A stretch of 64,000 nt of DNA from Gracilimonas sp040117685 (GTDB lineage Bacteria > Bacteroidota > Rhodothermia > Balneolales > Balneolaceae): assembly GCF_040117685.2 (NCBI RefSeq), contig NZ_JBEDYP020000002.1, positions 217,820-281,819 of the forward strand. The letters are read 5' to 3'. A program made the translations under genes and the position numbers. Below, piece after piece: positions 20,501-28,113 of the stretch (the stretch's first letter is position 1; each line of letters opens with the position of its first letter). The notes beneath the pieces were generated by a model. It made no database searches. It was given only the letters and a program-made list of their open reading frames with translations, and was not told where the DNA came from.

Positions 20501-23500
20501 TCATCCATAGATCTTGACTGGAGTCCGAGTCCGGCACCGAACATCGGTGGATACAATGTGTACCGATCAACTTCTTCTTTTACGGATTCAACCTCAGCCA
20601 CAAGATTAAATACATCAGTACTTAGTGACACTTCGTTCACGGATACTACTCCGGTTGAGAATACTACCTACTACTACCGTGCTGCAGCCTACGATACGGT
20701 TACCGGCAGCTTATCTCAGCTGAGTGATGAAGTAGTCGTTCCATTTAAGATTAAGCAGGTGTATGCACTGTCTGCAACTGCAGGTGATGCCGGTAGTTCA
20801 CTTTCTATCTACGGTGCGAACCTTACCAACTCTTCGCTTGATGTGCAGATTGGTGGACAGAGTGCAACAATTGCTTCATCCGATTCGATTCAGATCACAG
20901 TTACTGTTCCGGCTGTTACTCCGGGCACCTATCAGGTTACGGTTGTTATAGATGGGAACACATTCCTTAATGCTCCTGACATGTACACCGTACTGGAAGA
21001 TACCCCGGGTGAGAGTGGATTCTTCCAGGATCCTACAACCCTGGCGACTTTGTCGGGTGTGCTGGATATTCAGGCAGCTAATCTGGACAACGATCAGGAC
21101 CTTGATATCCTGACGGCTTCCTACAATGAAAATGCATCCAACAATGTGGAGTTTTTGGAGAATCAGGGAAATCTGACTTTCTCGAATCCACAGGCACTTG
21201 GAGAAACAGGTGACGCCCGTGCACGCAGCGTAACTTATGCTGACTTTGACGGTGACGGTGTGTTAGATGTAGCCGCAGCGTATAACAATGTTCTGGCCTG
21301 GTACCAAAATGACGGGGCATTTAACTTCTCAAGCGTCGATGGTTCCGTAATTGAGACCTTCCCGGTTATCTCAAATTACAACACACAGAAGGTCATAGCT
21401 TTTGATGTTAACCTTGATGGTGATACGGATATCATTCATGTTCATACCGTTTCTGACGATATTTCATACTACGAGAATAACGGAACAGGCACCTTTGTTC
21501 TCCAGCAACTGATAGACGGAAATGCCGCTTTGGTTAATGATGTGAAAGCTGCTGACTTTGACGGCGATGGCGATTTTGATCTCGTTGCCTCCATTGAAGC
21601 TACAAATCAAATTGTACAATACGTTAATAACGCAGGCACCTTTGCTGCTGCTTCGGAAATAAGCTCTTCGGTTGACAATCCTCAAAATGTCATCACCGCT
21701 GATCTGGATAATGATGGTTTTGTTGATGTTCTTTCCATTTCACAAACCGACTCAAAAGTAGCCTGGTATTCCAACAATTCAGGTAATGGCGTTTTCGCAG
21801 CACAAAGCGTAATATCCAGCGACTTGACAGATCCGTTTAATGCCACAGCTGCCGATTTAAACGGTGATGATTTAAAAGACGTCATTGTTTCTACACTGAA
21901 CGGTTATCTGGTATGGTATAAAAACCTTGGTGCAGGTAGTTTTGATACTGCAGATACTCTGCTATCAGGTGCCGGAGAATTACGATCTGTTGCAGCTGCA
22001 GACCTGACCGAATCCGGTTTATTGGATTTGATTGTTGGAGACTACACTTCGAATCAGTTGCTCCTGCTGAAGAATGTGGATACCCCTCCTCTGCCTCCTA
22101 CCGGTGTAACCGTTTCCAGCGATATCGGATCAGCTTCACTCAGCTGGGATGCCAATGCAGAAACTGACCTTCTGGGCTACGATGTGGTTCGCAGTACCAA
22201 CCCTGATGTTGATGGGTTCACTTCCCTGCTGTCCACCCCTCAATTGGGTACCACCTACGAAGATACAGGTCTGAATAACGGCGTAACCTACTATTACCGG
22301 GTAGTAGCCATCGATTCAAGTAATACCCGTGTGCCCTCTGATACTGTAAGCATTAAAGCCGTATCAACCCAGATTTCAGGAATTTTCCCAAACTCAGGTG
22401 TTGAAGGAACTCAGGTTACATTGTCAGGAATTGGTTTTTCTAATGTACTTTCTGAAAATCAGGTTCAGTTTGGCGGTACTGACGCTAACGTTGTCAGTGC
22501 TGACTCAGCCTCAATTGTCGTAGAATCTCCTGCAGGTATAACCGGATTTGTGAATGTAACAGTTACAACCAACGGAATTGAATACACCTATCCGGGTAAG
22601 TTTCTGTACCTGAATGAAAGTGAAGGCACTTTTGGACTGTTTGATACGCAGACCGGTTTCGCAGGTGTGGGGAATATTACCTCTGCAGACATCGACGGGA
22701 ACGGGTTTGAAGACCTGATTGCCACCCGTCCGGCTGATAATATCATAACCATGTACTTCTCGAACGGAGATAACCCATTCCAGGGGTCCCTGAATTTCAA
22801 TTACCCGGGATCGGTCAATCCTAAAATTGTCCGCACCATGAACGTGTACGGCGATGAATTCCCGGATCTTGTATTTATTTCCAATGTAAATAATGAGTTC
22901 AGAGTGCTGAAGAACAATGGCGGAAGTACATCCGGCACCGGTTTCCTCGATGAGACTACGGTATCAATAAATCACACAGGTATCTCGGATATCTTCCCGG
23001 CGGATATGAATAATGATGGTTTTACCGACGTGGTTATTGCTTCATCAAATGATGGAAAGATCAGCTGGTACGAAAACCAAAGCTTCCTGTCTGAAGTAGC
23101 ATTCGGATCAGAAAACTCTGTGGTCGATAACAGTAATCAGATTAACTCAGTTTATGCTGCCGATTTTAACGGAGATAACCTCACGGATATCATCTCAGGT
23201 GAAAACGGAGGTCATGAAGTGGCTTACTACCAAAACGATGGTAACGGGTCATTCACCCGAACCGTAATCGGAGGTAACATCACAAATCCTGAAAGAGTAA
23301 CTGCCTCCGATCTCGATAATGACGGTGATCTCGATGTAGTTTATGCTTCCTCCGGTGACAGCGAGGTAGGAGCATTTATCAACAATGGAGACGGCACCTT
23401 TGGCAGTAAGTCGGTCATCGGAACCGGTGTCACCCAGGCTGTTGATGTTTCGGTAGGCGACCTTAACGGAGACGGACTGGTTGATGTACTCGCAACCTTA

Positions 23501-25183
23501 CCGGACGACGGACAGGGCATGTGGTTCCAAAACAACGGAAGCAATTCCTTCTCCTCTGCGAATGTACTAACTAGCGATTTTAACGGAGCGGTAAGCATCC
23601 ACCCTTATGATATGGATGGAAACGGCAACCTTGACATCGCCATCCGCGGACAGTTCAGCGGTACACTCGGAGTTAGCCAAAACTTCCTGATCACTCCTCT
23701 GACTATCAGCGATTTCAATCCAAATGGAAACATTCTGTATCTCAATCACGGTGTGGAAATTGTCTTGGATACCGATGTTAATACCCTCAATGACTTCTCA
23801 ACGGTGTTTTCCGGTGCTATAACCATAACAAATGATGATGGGACAACTATTACTTCGGGAGCACTAAATGCAGAAGGCAATAGCCTGATCCTTGATAACA
23901 ATAATTTCTATACACTGGATACCCTGACTGTACAAATCTCCTCACAGACCATGCAGGATAACAGCGGAGGTCAATACTTTATAGACATAGATGGAGACGG
24001 ACAGTTTACTTCCGCAGACGACACCTATTCCTCTCCGGAATTTTACAGTACCATGATCGGGGACTTCAATCTCGACTTCGCGGTAGACTTTGATGACCTT
24101 AATGCCTTCAGCGACGGCTGGAGAGATAACAACTTCGGCTTTGAAACCGCTCCGCTTGATTTCAGCGGTGGTTTAAGCTTCCCGAATGCCAGATTAAATA
24201 CCGATAACGATTTTAATGTGGAAGACATCGTTGCCTTTATCCGGTTCTGGAACTTAACGCAGAACCGAAGCAAAGCTGCCAAAGCTCAGGATATGGCTGC
24301 TCTTATTTCCGGAGTCAATAACGGCTCTTCTGTAAGCAATGCTATTTCAGCCGGTCGTTCAGGAGCTAAACAATCACTTGCTTCCGGAACGGAAATTCCG
24401 GTTGGTACAAGCGGTTCTTTTCACCCGGCTTCACAGCAGAAATCTGCCGTTTCTATTTCGGATACGCTGCAGCACATCAGCTATCGCAAGGTAGAGCAGG
24501 CACAGGAATATAGCTCCAATCCGGATGCTCCGCGTGAGGTTAGCTATTCGTTCGCCCTCTCCCACCCCGACAGCGTAACCGCGCTTTCACTGGTAATCGA
24601 TTACGATGAGGAGAAGCTCAGCGTTGCTGATATAACCGATCAGGAGTTATTCAACATGCACAGCAGCACGGCCAATGTATTCCTCTCACATGTGGATAGC
24701 GTCAACGGAATTATTACGCTGAACGTAGCCAATTTCGGAGCACTGGCACCGGTTCAGGAACGAGAAATTGCCACCCTCACCTTCCACTCGCTTAACGATC
24801 AGGATGCAGAACTCATCATTGCCTCCGACCTGAGAGCGAAAGGCAAACCGGCCCAGCAACAAGTGGCCCGAAAAGCGGTCAAAGTTGCAGAAGAACTGCC
24901 GGAAAGTTTCACCATGTCACAAAACTATCCGAACCCGTTCAACCCAACAACCACCATCCATTATGAACTGGCTGAACAGGCAAAAGTGAGTATCTCTGTG
25001 TTTGACATACTGGGTCGAAAAGTAGAGACACTGATTAACGAAAACGGTGTGCGTCCGGGATACTACAAACTGAACTGGGATGCTTCACGCTACGCTTCCG
25101 GTATGTACATCTACGTCCTGAACGTGGAAGCTGCTTCCGGAAAAGCTTATTCATTATCCAAAAAAATGGTGTTGGTGAAGTAA
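14564..25183 (+). CDS. Giant FG-GAP/IPT multidomain T9SS surface protein
   Basis: About 3540 residues. ATG 14564 (MKKGLLLFGIF, signal end SSVFAQ) is preferred to the in-frame ATG at 14504. Approximate order by nucleotide: jelly-roll-like region 14760-15220; IPT/TIG 15230-15480; FG-GAP/VCBS array 15494-16540; IPT 16550-16790; FG-GAP 16800-17830; IPT 17838-18105; FG-GAP 18115-19230; two OB-fold-like domains 19245-20460; FN3 20465-20750; IPT 20752-21000; FG-GAP 21015-22090; FN3 22090-22360; IPT 22365-22615; FG-GAP 22625-23690; Ig-like 23700-24050; dockerin-like 24055-24255; cohesin-like 24475-24880; T9SS type A sorting domain with NYPNPFNPTTTIHYEL 24905-25183. DLDGDGDQD loops should bind calcium. 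It is probably an exported, cell-surface adhesin or scaffold. Confidence 0.9.
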   Translation: MKKGLLLFGIFTFGALTSSSVFAQNKKAASETVSPTALSGNTDMFLNSPVQPASPGRDEVAESEVFPTSSITYTFSDSTLPGNFLWFTSGNKFGREISTPWSLAKSANTFEAGHSLKSGAIDSSQTSNMAMFVIVDDGGGTLQFKYRTSTEADFDYFYLEINGAIVDSASGAIAWTDSPVYDLPAGQYYIDFWFTKDESVDDPNGIDAVFLDNIALTGLDATPVRISNVQPNAAAPFSEVDIYGSGFFDSSFPTVRFGSTQANVISRSETKITVEVPNTTAGIQDLAVTNFFGGDTLSNGFTVLNAVDASFGTQNVISTLADGAHSIYAADLDGDGDQDILSTSIWDMEIAWYENNGDGTFASQAIISTLAEGPMSVFATDLDNDGDQDVISASQLDNEIAWYENNGDGTFASQTIISTLADGARSVYATDLDNDGDQDILSASSSDDKIAWYENNGDGTFASQTIISTLADGARSVYATDLDGDGDQDVLSASQNDNKIAWYQNNGDGTFASQAIISTLANGAVSVYATDLDGDGDQDVMSASTTDDKIAWYSNNGDGTFASQTVISTLADGALNIYATDLDGDGDQDVLSASQNDNKIAWYQNNGDGTFASQAIISTLANGAVSVYATDLDGDGDQDVMSASTTDDKIAWYENTGTEIVSYVTKVSKEAAAPGSSIQVYGSGFNSSSSVYIGGVQATVESAQSTKLTVTVPSMNSGIHDLIVQTDGDVAEYSDKFTVIKEQPAYFEFAESFDNGNTSSNISVSLDLDGDGDYDVLDNYSLGGGIYELIPLINDGNGNFTYGTSIANTSIVEQTAGDFNGDGFEDLVYFTSLGSDSLIFIPSNGDGSFGNKIHLTGFTTTFFNYHMEAADVNSDGNLDLLGGNLGSGSLSWFAGNGDGTFQTEQSIITGSSLIYDFTLSDLDLDGDLDVITGQNGILNWFRNDGTGSFTLVASLGSSSYRTVASSYVNNDDYPDIIAATSSETYYLINNGNSTFGSQIAISSSTGNDIRYEMKVLDFDGDGDEDILGSNSNYLFWIEKTGTFDYSEIRPIRTTGLQRKTDVRDFDNDGDLDIIGSPFSGGILEFYRNIVPELRITDVIPLGAAPGSEVEIFGNSFSKDLSELTVSVNDVAANVVSSEGEAAYANKLVIEIPVTAAGPAELSITSGNRSVVKQNAFTVLKSEGAYFDGQNIIYNQPEQPYISVFGDLNGDGYKDVVTWSNTNDNLDWFENDQAGSFGTRTPIGSGTVVYNIEITDVDNDGDNDIVTLDGSNRSVRVYPNTGSGLFSTPYDLYNYPSQSGYTPTLKDFTMIDMDGDGLKDPVVNLYYTQSGGFTTYYSKVVWHKNNGDGTADAPIDVYSYNSSSFSSTYIADFHITDHDGDGDQDGIIAYADGKGIQVHVNDGNGNFTYLNNQYFYTNDLISDLESADFNNDGIEDIIFGRRYIGTSFSNNITVTQSTGSANPPLFVLHESLGYPDEVEVIDFNGDGFYDILYSSLGGDVIQVLITDGNSVTDTVSIATSATIDGPRYIDVADVDNDGDLDVVSASSIDDKIAWYENETPPLPLTTIADARQLANGENVKIQGIITRKHENVFKIQQNNAGLHIYATTNFNAPLYNAAVQIGDLVEITGTLAEVNSMKELVNISSASVISAQNPLPDPIDIVLGNVSDFEQYESVLVRARNLSLTEAGQNFVNETDYDLYENDVLRTIRLIVGPSFTTEIAGQIIPDDFEFTGIVYQSSGTGDEGYALYPINNSDIRYYTPDNEYISLETAKNSADSSYVRVRGIVTSPNFQASANNTSFYIQDGDFGIVVFNGDAAVSGIATGDSVEVEGELETFSGLREIEVSDVNNNISVLNSGNTLPDPITISYNDFVNAGDPSTDLQNLQGRLVRVNDLITDPGTWPANASAVNTNVTAETFSGNTIDIRLWAQTEVIGDTPPAYLDLVGVLGAFNGAQIAPRFSSDIIPIETPGPLNLTATAGFSSIDLDWSPSPAPNIGGYNVYRSTSSFTDSTSATRLNTSVLSDTSFTDTTPVENTTYYYRAAAYDTVTGSLSQLSDEVVVPFKIKQVYALSATAGDAGSSLSIYGANLTNSSLDVQIGGQSATIASSDSIQITVTVPAVTPGTYQVTVVIDGNTFLNAPDMYTVLEDTPGESGFFQDPTTLATLSGVLDIQAANLDNDQDLDILTASYNENASNNVEFLENQGNLTFSNPQALGETGDARARSVTYADFDGDGVLDVAAAYNNVLAWYQNDGAFNFSSVDGSVIETFPVISNYNTQKVIAFDVNLDGDTDIIHVHTVSDDISYYENNGTGTFVLQQLIDGNAALVNDVKAADFDGDGDFDLVASIEATNQIVQYVNNAGTFAAASEISSSVDNPQNVITADLDNDGFVDVLSISQTDSKVAWYSNNSGNGVFAAQSVISSDLTDPFNATAADLNGDDLKDVIVSTLNGYLVWYKNLGAGSFDTADTLLSGAGELRSVAAADLTESGLLDLIVGDYTSNQLLLLKNVDTPPLPPTGVTVSSDIGSASLSWDANAETDLLGYDVVRSTNPDVDGFTSLLSTPQLGTTYEDTGLNNGVTYYYRVVAIDSSNTRVPSDTVSIKAVSTQISGIFPNSGVEGTQVTLSGIGFSNVLSENQVQFGGTDANVVSADSASIVVESPAGITGFVNVTVTTNGIEYTYPGKFLYLNESEGTFGLFDTQTGFAGVGNITSADIDGNGFEDLIATRPADNIITMYFSNGDNPFQGSLNFNYPGSVNPKIVRTMNVYGDEFPDLVFISNVNNEFRVLKNNGGSTSGTGFLDETTVSINHTGISDIFPADMNNDGFTDVVIASSNDGKISWYENQSFLSEVAFGSENSVVDNSNQINSVYAADFNGDNLTDIISGENGGHEVAYYQNDGNGSFTRTVIGGNITNPERVTASDLDNDGDLDVVYASSGDSEVGAFINNGDGTFGSKSVIGTGVTQAVDVSVGDLNGDGLVDVLATLPDDGQGMWFQNNGSNSFSSANVLTSDFNGAVSIHPYDMDGNGNLDIAIRGQFSGTLGVSQNFLITPLTISDFNPNGNILYLNHGVEIVLDTDVNTLNDFSTVFSGAITITNDDGTTITSGALNAEGNSLILDNNNFYTLDTLTVQISSQTMQDNSGGQYFIDIDGDGQFTSADDTYSSPEFYSTMIGDFNLDFAVDFDDLNAFSDGWRDNNFGFETAPLDFSGGLSFPNARLNTDNDFNVEDIVAFIRFWNLTQNRSKAAKAQDMAALISGVNNGSSVSNAISAGRSGAKQSLASGTEIPVGTSGSFHPASQQKSAVSISDTLQHISYRKVEQAQEYSSNPDAPREVSYSFALSHPDSVTALSLVIDYDEEKLSVADITDQELFNMHSSTANVFLSHVDSVNGIITLNVANFGALAPVQEREIATLTFHSLNDQDAELIIASDLRAKGKPAQQQVARKAVKVAEELPESFTMSQNYPNPFNPTTTIHYELAEQAKVSISVFDILGRKVETLINENGVRPGYYKLNWDASRYASGMYIYVLNVEAASGKAYSLSKKMVLVK
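15494..16540 (+). repeat. Seven 150-base tandem FG-GAP units
   Basis: Seven in-frame units of 50 codons start at 15494, 15644, 15794, 15944, 16094, 16244 and 16394, each of the form FASQ-IISTLADG-SVYATDLDGDGDQD---AWYENNGDGT. Beyond protein similarity, DNA is nearly identical in places: about 16006-16200 reappears at 16306-16500 with only a few changes, showing a 300-base higher-order duplication. Confidence 0.92.
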
Positions 25184-25211
25184 CACCTACGTTGTTCCAA
25201 TTCTAATCAAA

Positions 25212-25253
25212 CCCCTTAGAAATCGAACTGATTCTAAGGGGTTTTTCTTTTTC
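25212..25253 (+). terminator. Intrinsic terminator after the giant gene
   Basis: CCCCTTAGAA (25212-25221) and TTCTAAGGGG (25232-25241) form a perfect 10-base stem with a 10-base loop, followed by TTTTTCTTTTTC. It lies 28 bases after the stop codon of the giant surface protein and should end that transcript. Confidence 0.92.
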
Positions 25254-25401
25254 TCAGATTTAAGAGATTCAACTTCGGATAATACTATGTGGGAGAATGA
25301 TCTTGCTGAAATTATGTTGAAGGATTTTGCTATGAGAATCAAGGTTATCCTAAAATCCCACAAATCATGGTTCAAAAGGTTGAAATGATCTTCCTTATCT
25401 A

Positions 25402-25449
25402 AAAGTTGACTACATGAGGTCTTAGTCATATCCTCACGTAATCAACTTT
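25402..25449. repeat. Long imperfect inverted repeat upstream of the HhH protein gene
   Basis: The 18-base arms 25402-25419 (AAAGTTGACTACATGAGG) and 25432-25449 are complementary except at two positions, with a 12-base spacer. The repeat ends 17 bases before the next start codon, without a T-run, so it may be an operator or a 5' leader hairpin for that gene. Confidence 0.5.
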
Positions 25450-25466
25450 CATTATATCACTATCCT

Positions 25467-26414
25467 ATGAGCTCCTGGACCCTAAAATCCATCCCGCCCC
25501 ACGATTGGTTTCTTTGCCTCGACATCGAATCCTACTTCGATCACGAACATGAACCCGAAAAAATCTTTGAGGAAGGATTTACACGTCCCGTTCCAATCGG
25601 CGAAACGGACGCCATCGTAACGGTCTTTTTTAACGGGGATCCGGAAAATCCCGAATTTCATATTGAATCGCAGGAGTCGTTATCTAAACAAGAAATTACA
25701 GAAGCCAACAAGAGCCTGACAAAAATCTTCGGTACGGATATGGACCTGCGTCCGCTTTATGATCAGGCTGAAAACGACCCCGTTCTCGGAGACAAACTCA
25801 CTGACCTGTACGGACTGAAGCGCATGACCCGAGCCAATTTATTTGAGGATATATTGTACCGTATTGTGCAAATGCAGATGAATCATAAGCCCACGGCTAA
25901 AAAGATGATGTACAAGATCCGGGAAACCTATGGAACGGCTTTGATGCTTGGGAAGAAATCACTGCCGGCCTGGCCGCGCCCGCATCAGCTCATGAAGGCA
26001 GACCCCGCCAATATTCGAAAACTTGGCCCTACTCTTCGTAAAGGACAGTATTTGGTCGGGTTGGCTAACGATATTGTTGCCGGTGAAGTGGATATGGAGC
26101 ATCTGAGTACCTGCGACCCCCAAACCTGCTACGATGAACTCACAAGCATCAAAGGCATTGGCCCTACCTCGGGGCAGGATTTGATGATGATGCGTGGACG
26201 AACCGATGCCGTTTTCCCATCCAACAAGAAAAGCGGTGAGGAAAAAGGTCTCCGCCGGTGGATAATCTGGAGCTACGGAGAAGATCCCCACAACACTTCG
26301 GAAGAACGATTCCAGGAGCTCATCCAAAATTGGAAAGGATATGAAGCTTCGGCATTGGAGTTTTTATATGCGAATTACATCCTTAAAGAGAAAGAGGAGC
26401 AGGCGAAGAAATAA
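25467..26414 (+). CDS. HhH-GPD-like DNA glycosylase homolog, catalytic Asp not seen
   Basis: Protein of 315 residues with an N-terminal domain of about 110 residues unlike a glycosylase catalytic core and a C-terminal helical half with a helix-hairpin-helix: LTSIKGIGPTSGQDLMMMRG at residues 225-244. This resembles AlkA-type 3-methyladenine/base-excision glycosylases, including RANLFEDILYRIVQMQMN and a LxRKGQYLVGLA helix. The segment that should hold the catalytic aspartate (in AlkA-like proteins FPxxD-LGLRR) reads VFPSNKKSGEEKGLRR, so no Asp is at the expected place; Glu258/259 are nearby. It could be a divergent glycosylase or an inactive DNA-binding relative. Confidence 0.72.
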   Translation: MSSWTLKSIPPHDWFLCLDIESYFDHEHEPEKIFEEGFTRPVPIGETDAIVTVFFNGDPENPEFHIESQESLSKQEITEANKSLTKIFGTDMDLRPLYDQAENDPVLGDKLTDLYGLKRMTRANLFEDILYRIVQMQMNHKPTAKKMMYKIRETYGTALMLGKKSLPAWPRPHQLMKADPANIRKLGPTLRKGQYLVGLANDIVAGEVDMEHLSTCDPQTCYDELTSIKGIGPTSGQDLMMMRGRTDAVFPSNKKSGEEKGLRRWIIWSYGEDPHNTSEERFQELIQNWKGYEASALEFLYANYILKEKEEQAKK

Positions 26415-26467
26415 AAAGTCTATAAATGCTATCTTATCCGCTTCTAACTTTTAACCGATCGCTCATT

Positions 26468-28108
26468 ATGAAGCACTTTCTGATTATTTTAGCCTCTTAC
26501 TTTATAACTCATTCCCTTTTTGCCTTTCAGGCGCAGCCCACTGTATCCATCATTCCTAAACCGGTTTCTGTGGAATATGGAGAAGGATACTTTGAGCTGG
26601 ACAGGTTTACAACCATCCACCTTTCTGAAGACAACGATGAAATGCAGTTTCTCGGAGAATACCTTGCCGATCTCCTTTATTCTGCTACCTGGATGGATCA
26701 TGAGCTCTCTTTTGAGGAAACAAGAACAGACACGAATGCAGCTGTTTTCCTGATCTTAGAGGAAGATCACGAGGTTGAACACCCGGAAGGCTATGTGCTG
26801 ACCGTTTCGGAAGATGAGATCAGGATTTCAGCACCTGAAACGACCGGTCTTTTTTATGGCATTCAGACTCTGCGCCAGCTTTTTGATCCTGTTATTGAAC
26901 ATAAACTCCCATCACTGGCTCCCAATAATCAGGAGTGGAAATTGCCGGTTGTGACCATTAAGGATTATCCGCGATTTCAGTACAGGGGTATGCACCTGGA
27001 TGTTGCCAGGCACTTCTTTCCGGTCCAGTTTGTCAAAAAATACATCGATCTCCTGGCGATGCACAAGATGAATCGCTTTCACTGGCACCTGACCGAAGAT
27101 CAGGGGTGGCGAATCGAGATCAAAAAGTATCCCAAACTGACGGAAGTTGGGGCCTGGAGGGATTCAACCCTTATCGGGCGTTACGGAACCGGAATCTATG
27201 ACAATGTGAGGTACGGTGGATTTTATACCCAGGATGAGGTCAGGGAAGTTGTAGCCTACGCAGGTAAACGTAATATTACTGTCATTCCTGAGATTGAAAT
27301 GCCGGGACATTCCTCTGCTGCTTTAGCTGCCTATCCCCAGTTCGGTTGTTTTGAAAAAGAGTATCACGTACAACCAACATGGGGTATTTTTGAGGATATC
27401 TATTGCCCAAAGGAAGAAACTTTTGAGTTTCTGGAAGATGTGCTGACCGAAGTGATGAAGCTCTTCCCCAGTACATACATTCATATTGGAGGAGATGAAG
27501 CTCCTAAAAAGCAGTGGGAAGAAAGTCCGATAGCTCAGGAAGTCATAAAACGGGAAGGGCTTAAAGATGAACACGAACTTCAAAGCTATTTTATCAGTCG
27601 CATAGAGAAGTTTTTAAACAAACACGGCCGACAGATTATCGGCTGGGACGAAATCCTGGAAGGAGGCTTAGCTCCACGTGCCACCGTTATGAGCTGGCGA
27701 GGGGAAAAAGGCGGTATCGAGGCTGCAAAAATGAATCACGATGTGATTATGACTCCTTGGGGCTCTAATTACTATGATCATTACCAGGCCGAACCGGAAA
27801 GTGAGCCTCTCGCCATTGGCGGCTTTACGACCCTGAAGGATGTGTATTTCTATGAACCCATTCCTGAAGAGCTATCTGAAGAGGAAGCTAAGTATGTACT
27901 TGGTGCTCAGGGCAACGTTTGGACCGAATATATACACTCGGGCGATAAAGTAGAATACATGGCTTACCCGCGAGCTACTGCTTTATCTGAAGTGTTATGG
28001 ACGCCGGTGGAGAATAAAAACTGGCTGGAATTCCATTCCCGATTACAAACCCACTTTGAACGACTGGATTTTTTGGAAGTTAATTATGCTCCTCATTACA
28101 AGAGGTAG
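26468..28108 (+). CDS. Secreted beta-N-acetylhexosaminidase (GH20)
   Basis: Family 20 glycoside hydrolase of 546 residues. ATG 26468 (MKHFLIILASYF, end SLFAFQ) gives a normal signal peptide, while the in-frame ATG at 26426 would add 14 residues before it. The N-terminal domain (about 25-150) includes SIIPKPVSVEYGEG and SAPETTGLFYGIQTLRQL; the TIM barrel has RGMHLDVARHFFPV, HWHLTEDQGWRIEIKKYP and the catalytic pair D343-E344 in HIGGDEAPKKQW. It removes terminal GlcNAc/GalNAc residues, for example from chitin oligomers or peptidoglycan turnover, in the periplasm or outside. It ends five bases before the convergent lipoprotein gene. Confidence 0.93.
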   Translation: MKHFLIILASYFITHSLFAFQAQPTVSIIPKPVSVEYGEGYFELDRFTTIHLSEDNDEMQFLGEYLADLLYSATWMDHELSFEETRTDTNAAVFLILEEDHEVEHPEGYVLTVSEDEIRISAPETTGLFYGIQTLRQLFDPVIEHKLPSLAPNNQEWKLPVVTIKDYPRFQYRGMHLDVARHFFPVQFVKKYIDLLAMHKMNRFHWHLTEDQGWRIEIKKYPKLTEVGAWRDSTLIGRYGTGIYDNVRYGGFYTQDEVREVVAYAGKRNITVIPEIEMPGHSSAALAAYPQFGCFEKEYHVQPTWGIFEDIYCPKEETFEFLEDVLTEVMKLFPSTYIHIGGDEAPKKQWEESPIAQEVIKREGLKDEHELQSYFISRIEKFLNKHGRQIIGWDEILEGGLAPRATVMSWRGEKGGIEAAKMNHDVIMTPWGSNYYDHYQAEPESEPLAIGGFTTLKDVYFYEPIPEELSEEEAKYVLGAQGNVWTEYIHSGDKVEYMAYPRATALSEVLWTPVENKNWLEFHSRLQTHFERLDFLEVNYAPHYKR

Positions 28109-28113
28109 AAATA

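Noticed and set aside
25187..25429. Minus-strand open frame of 80 codons after the giant gene
   Set aside because: It covers the intrinsic terminator at 25212-25253 and the inverted repeat region; no start context or domain.
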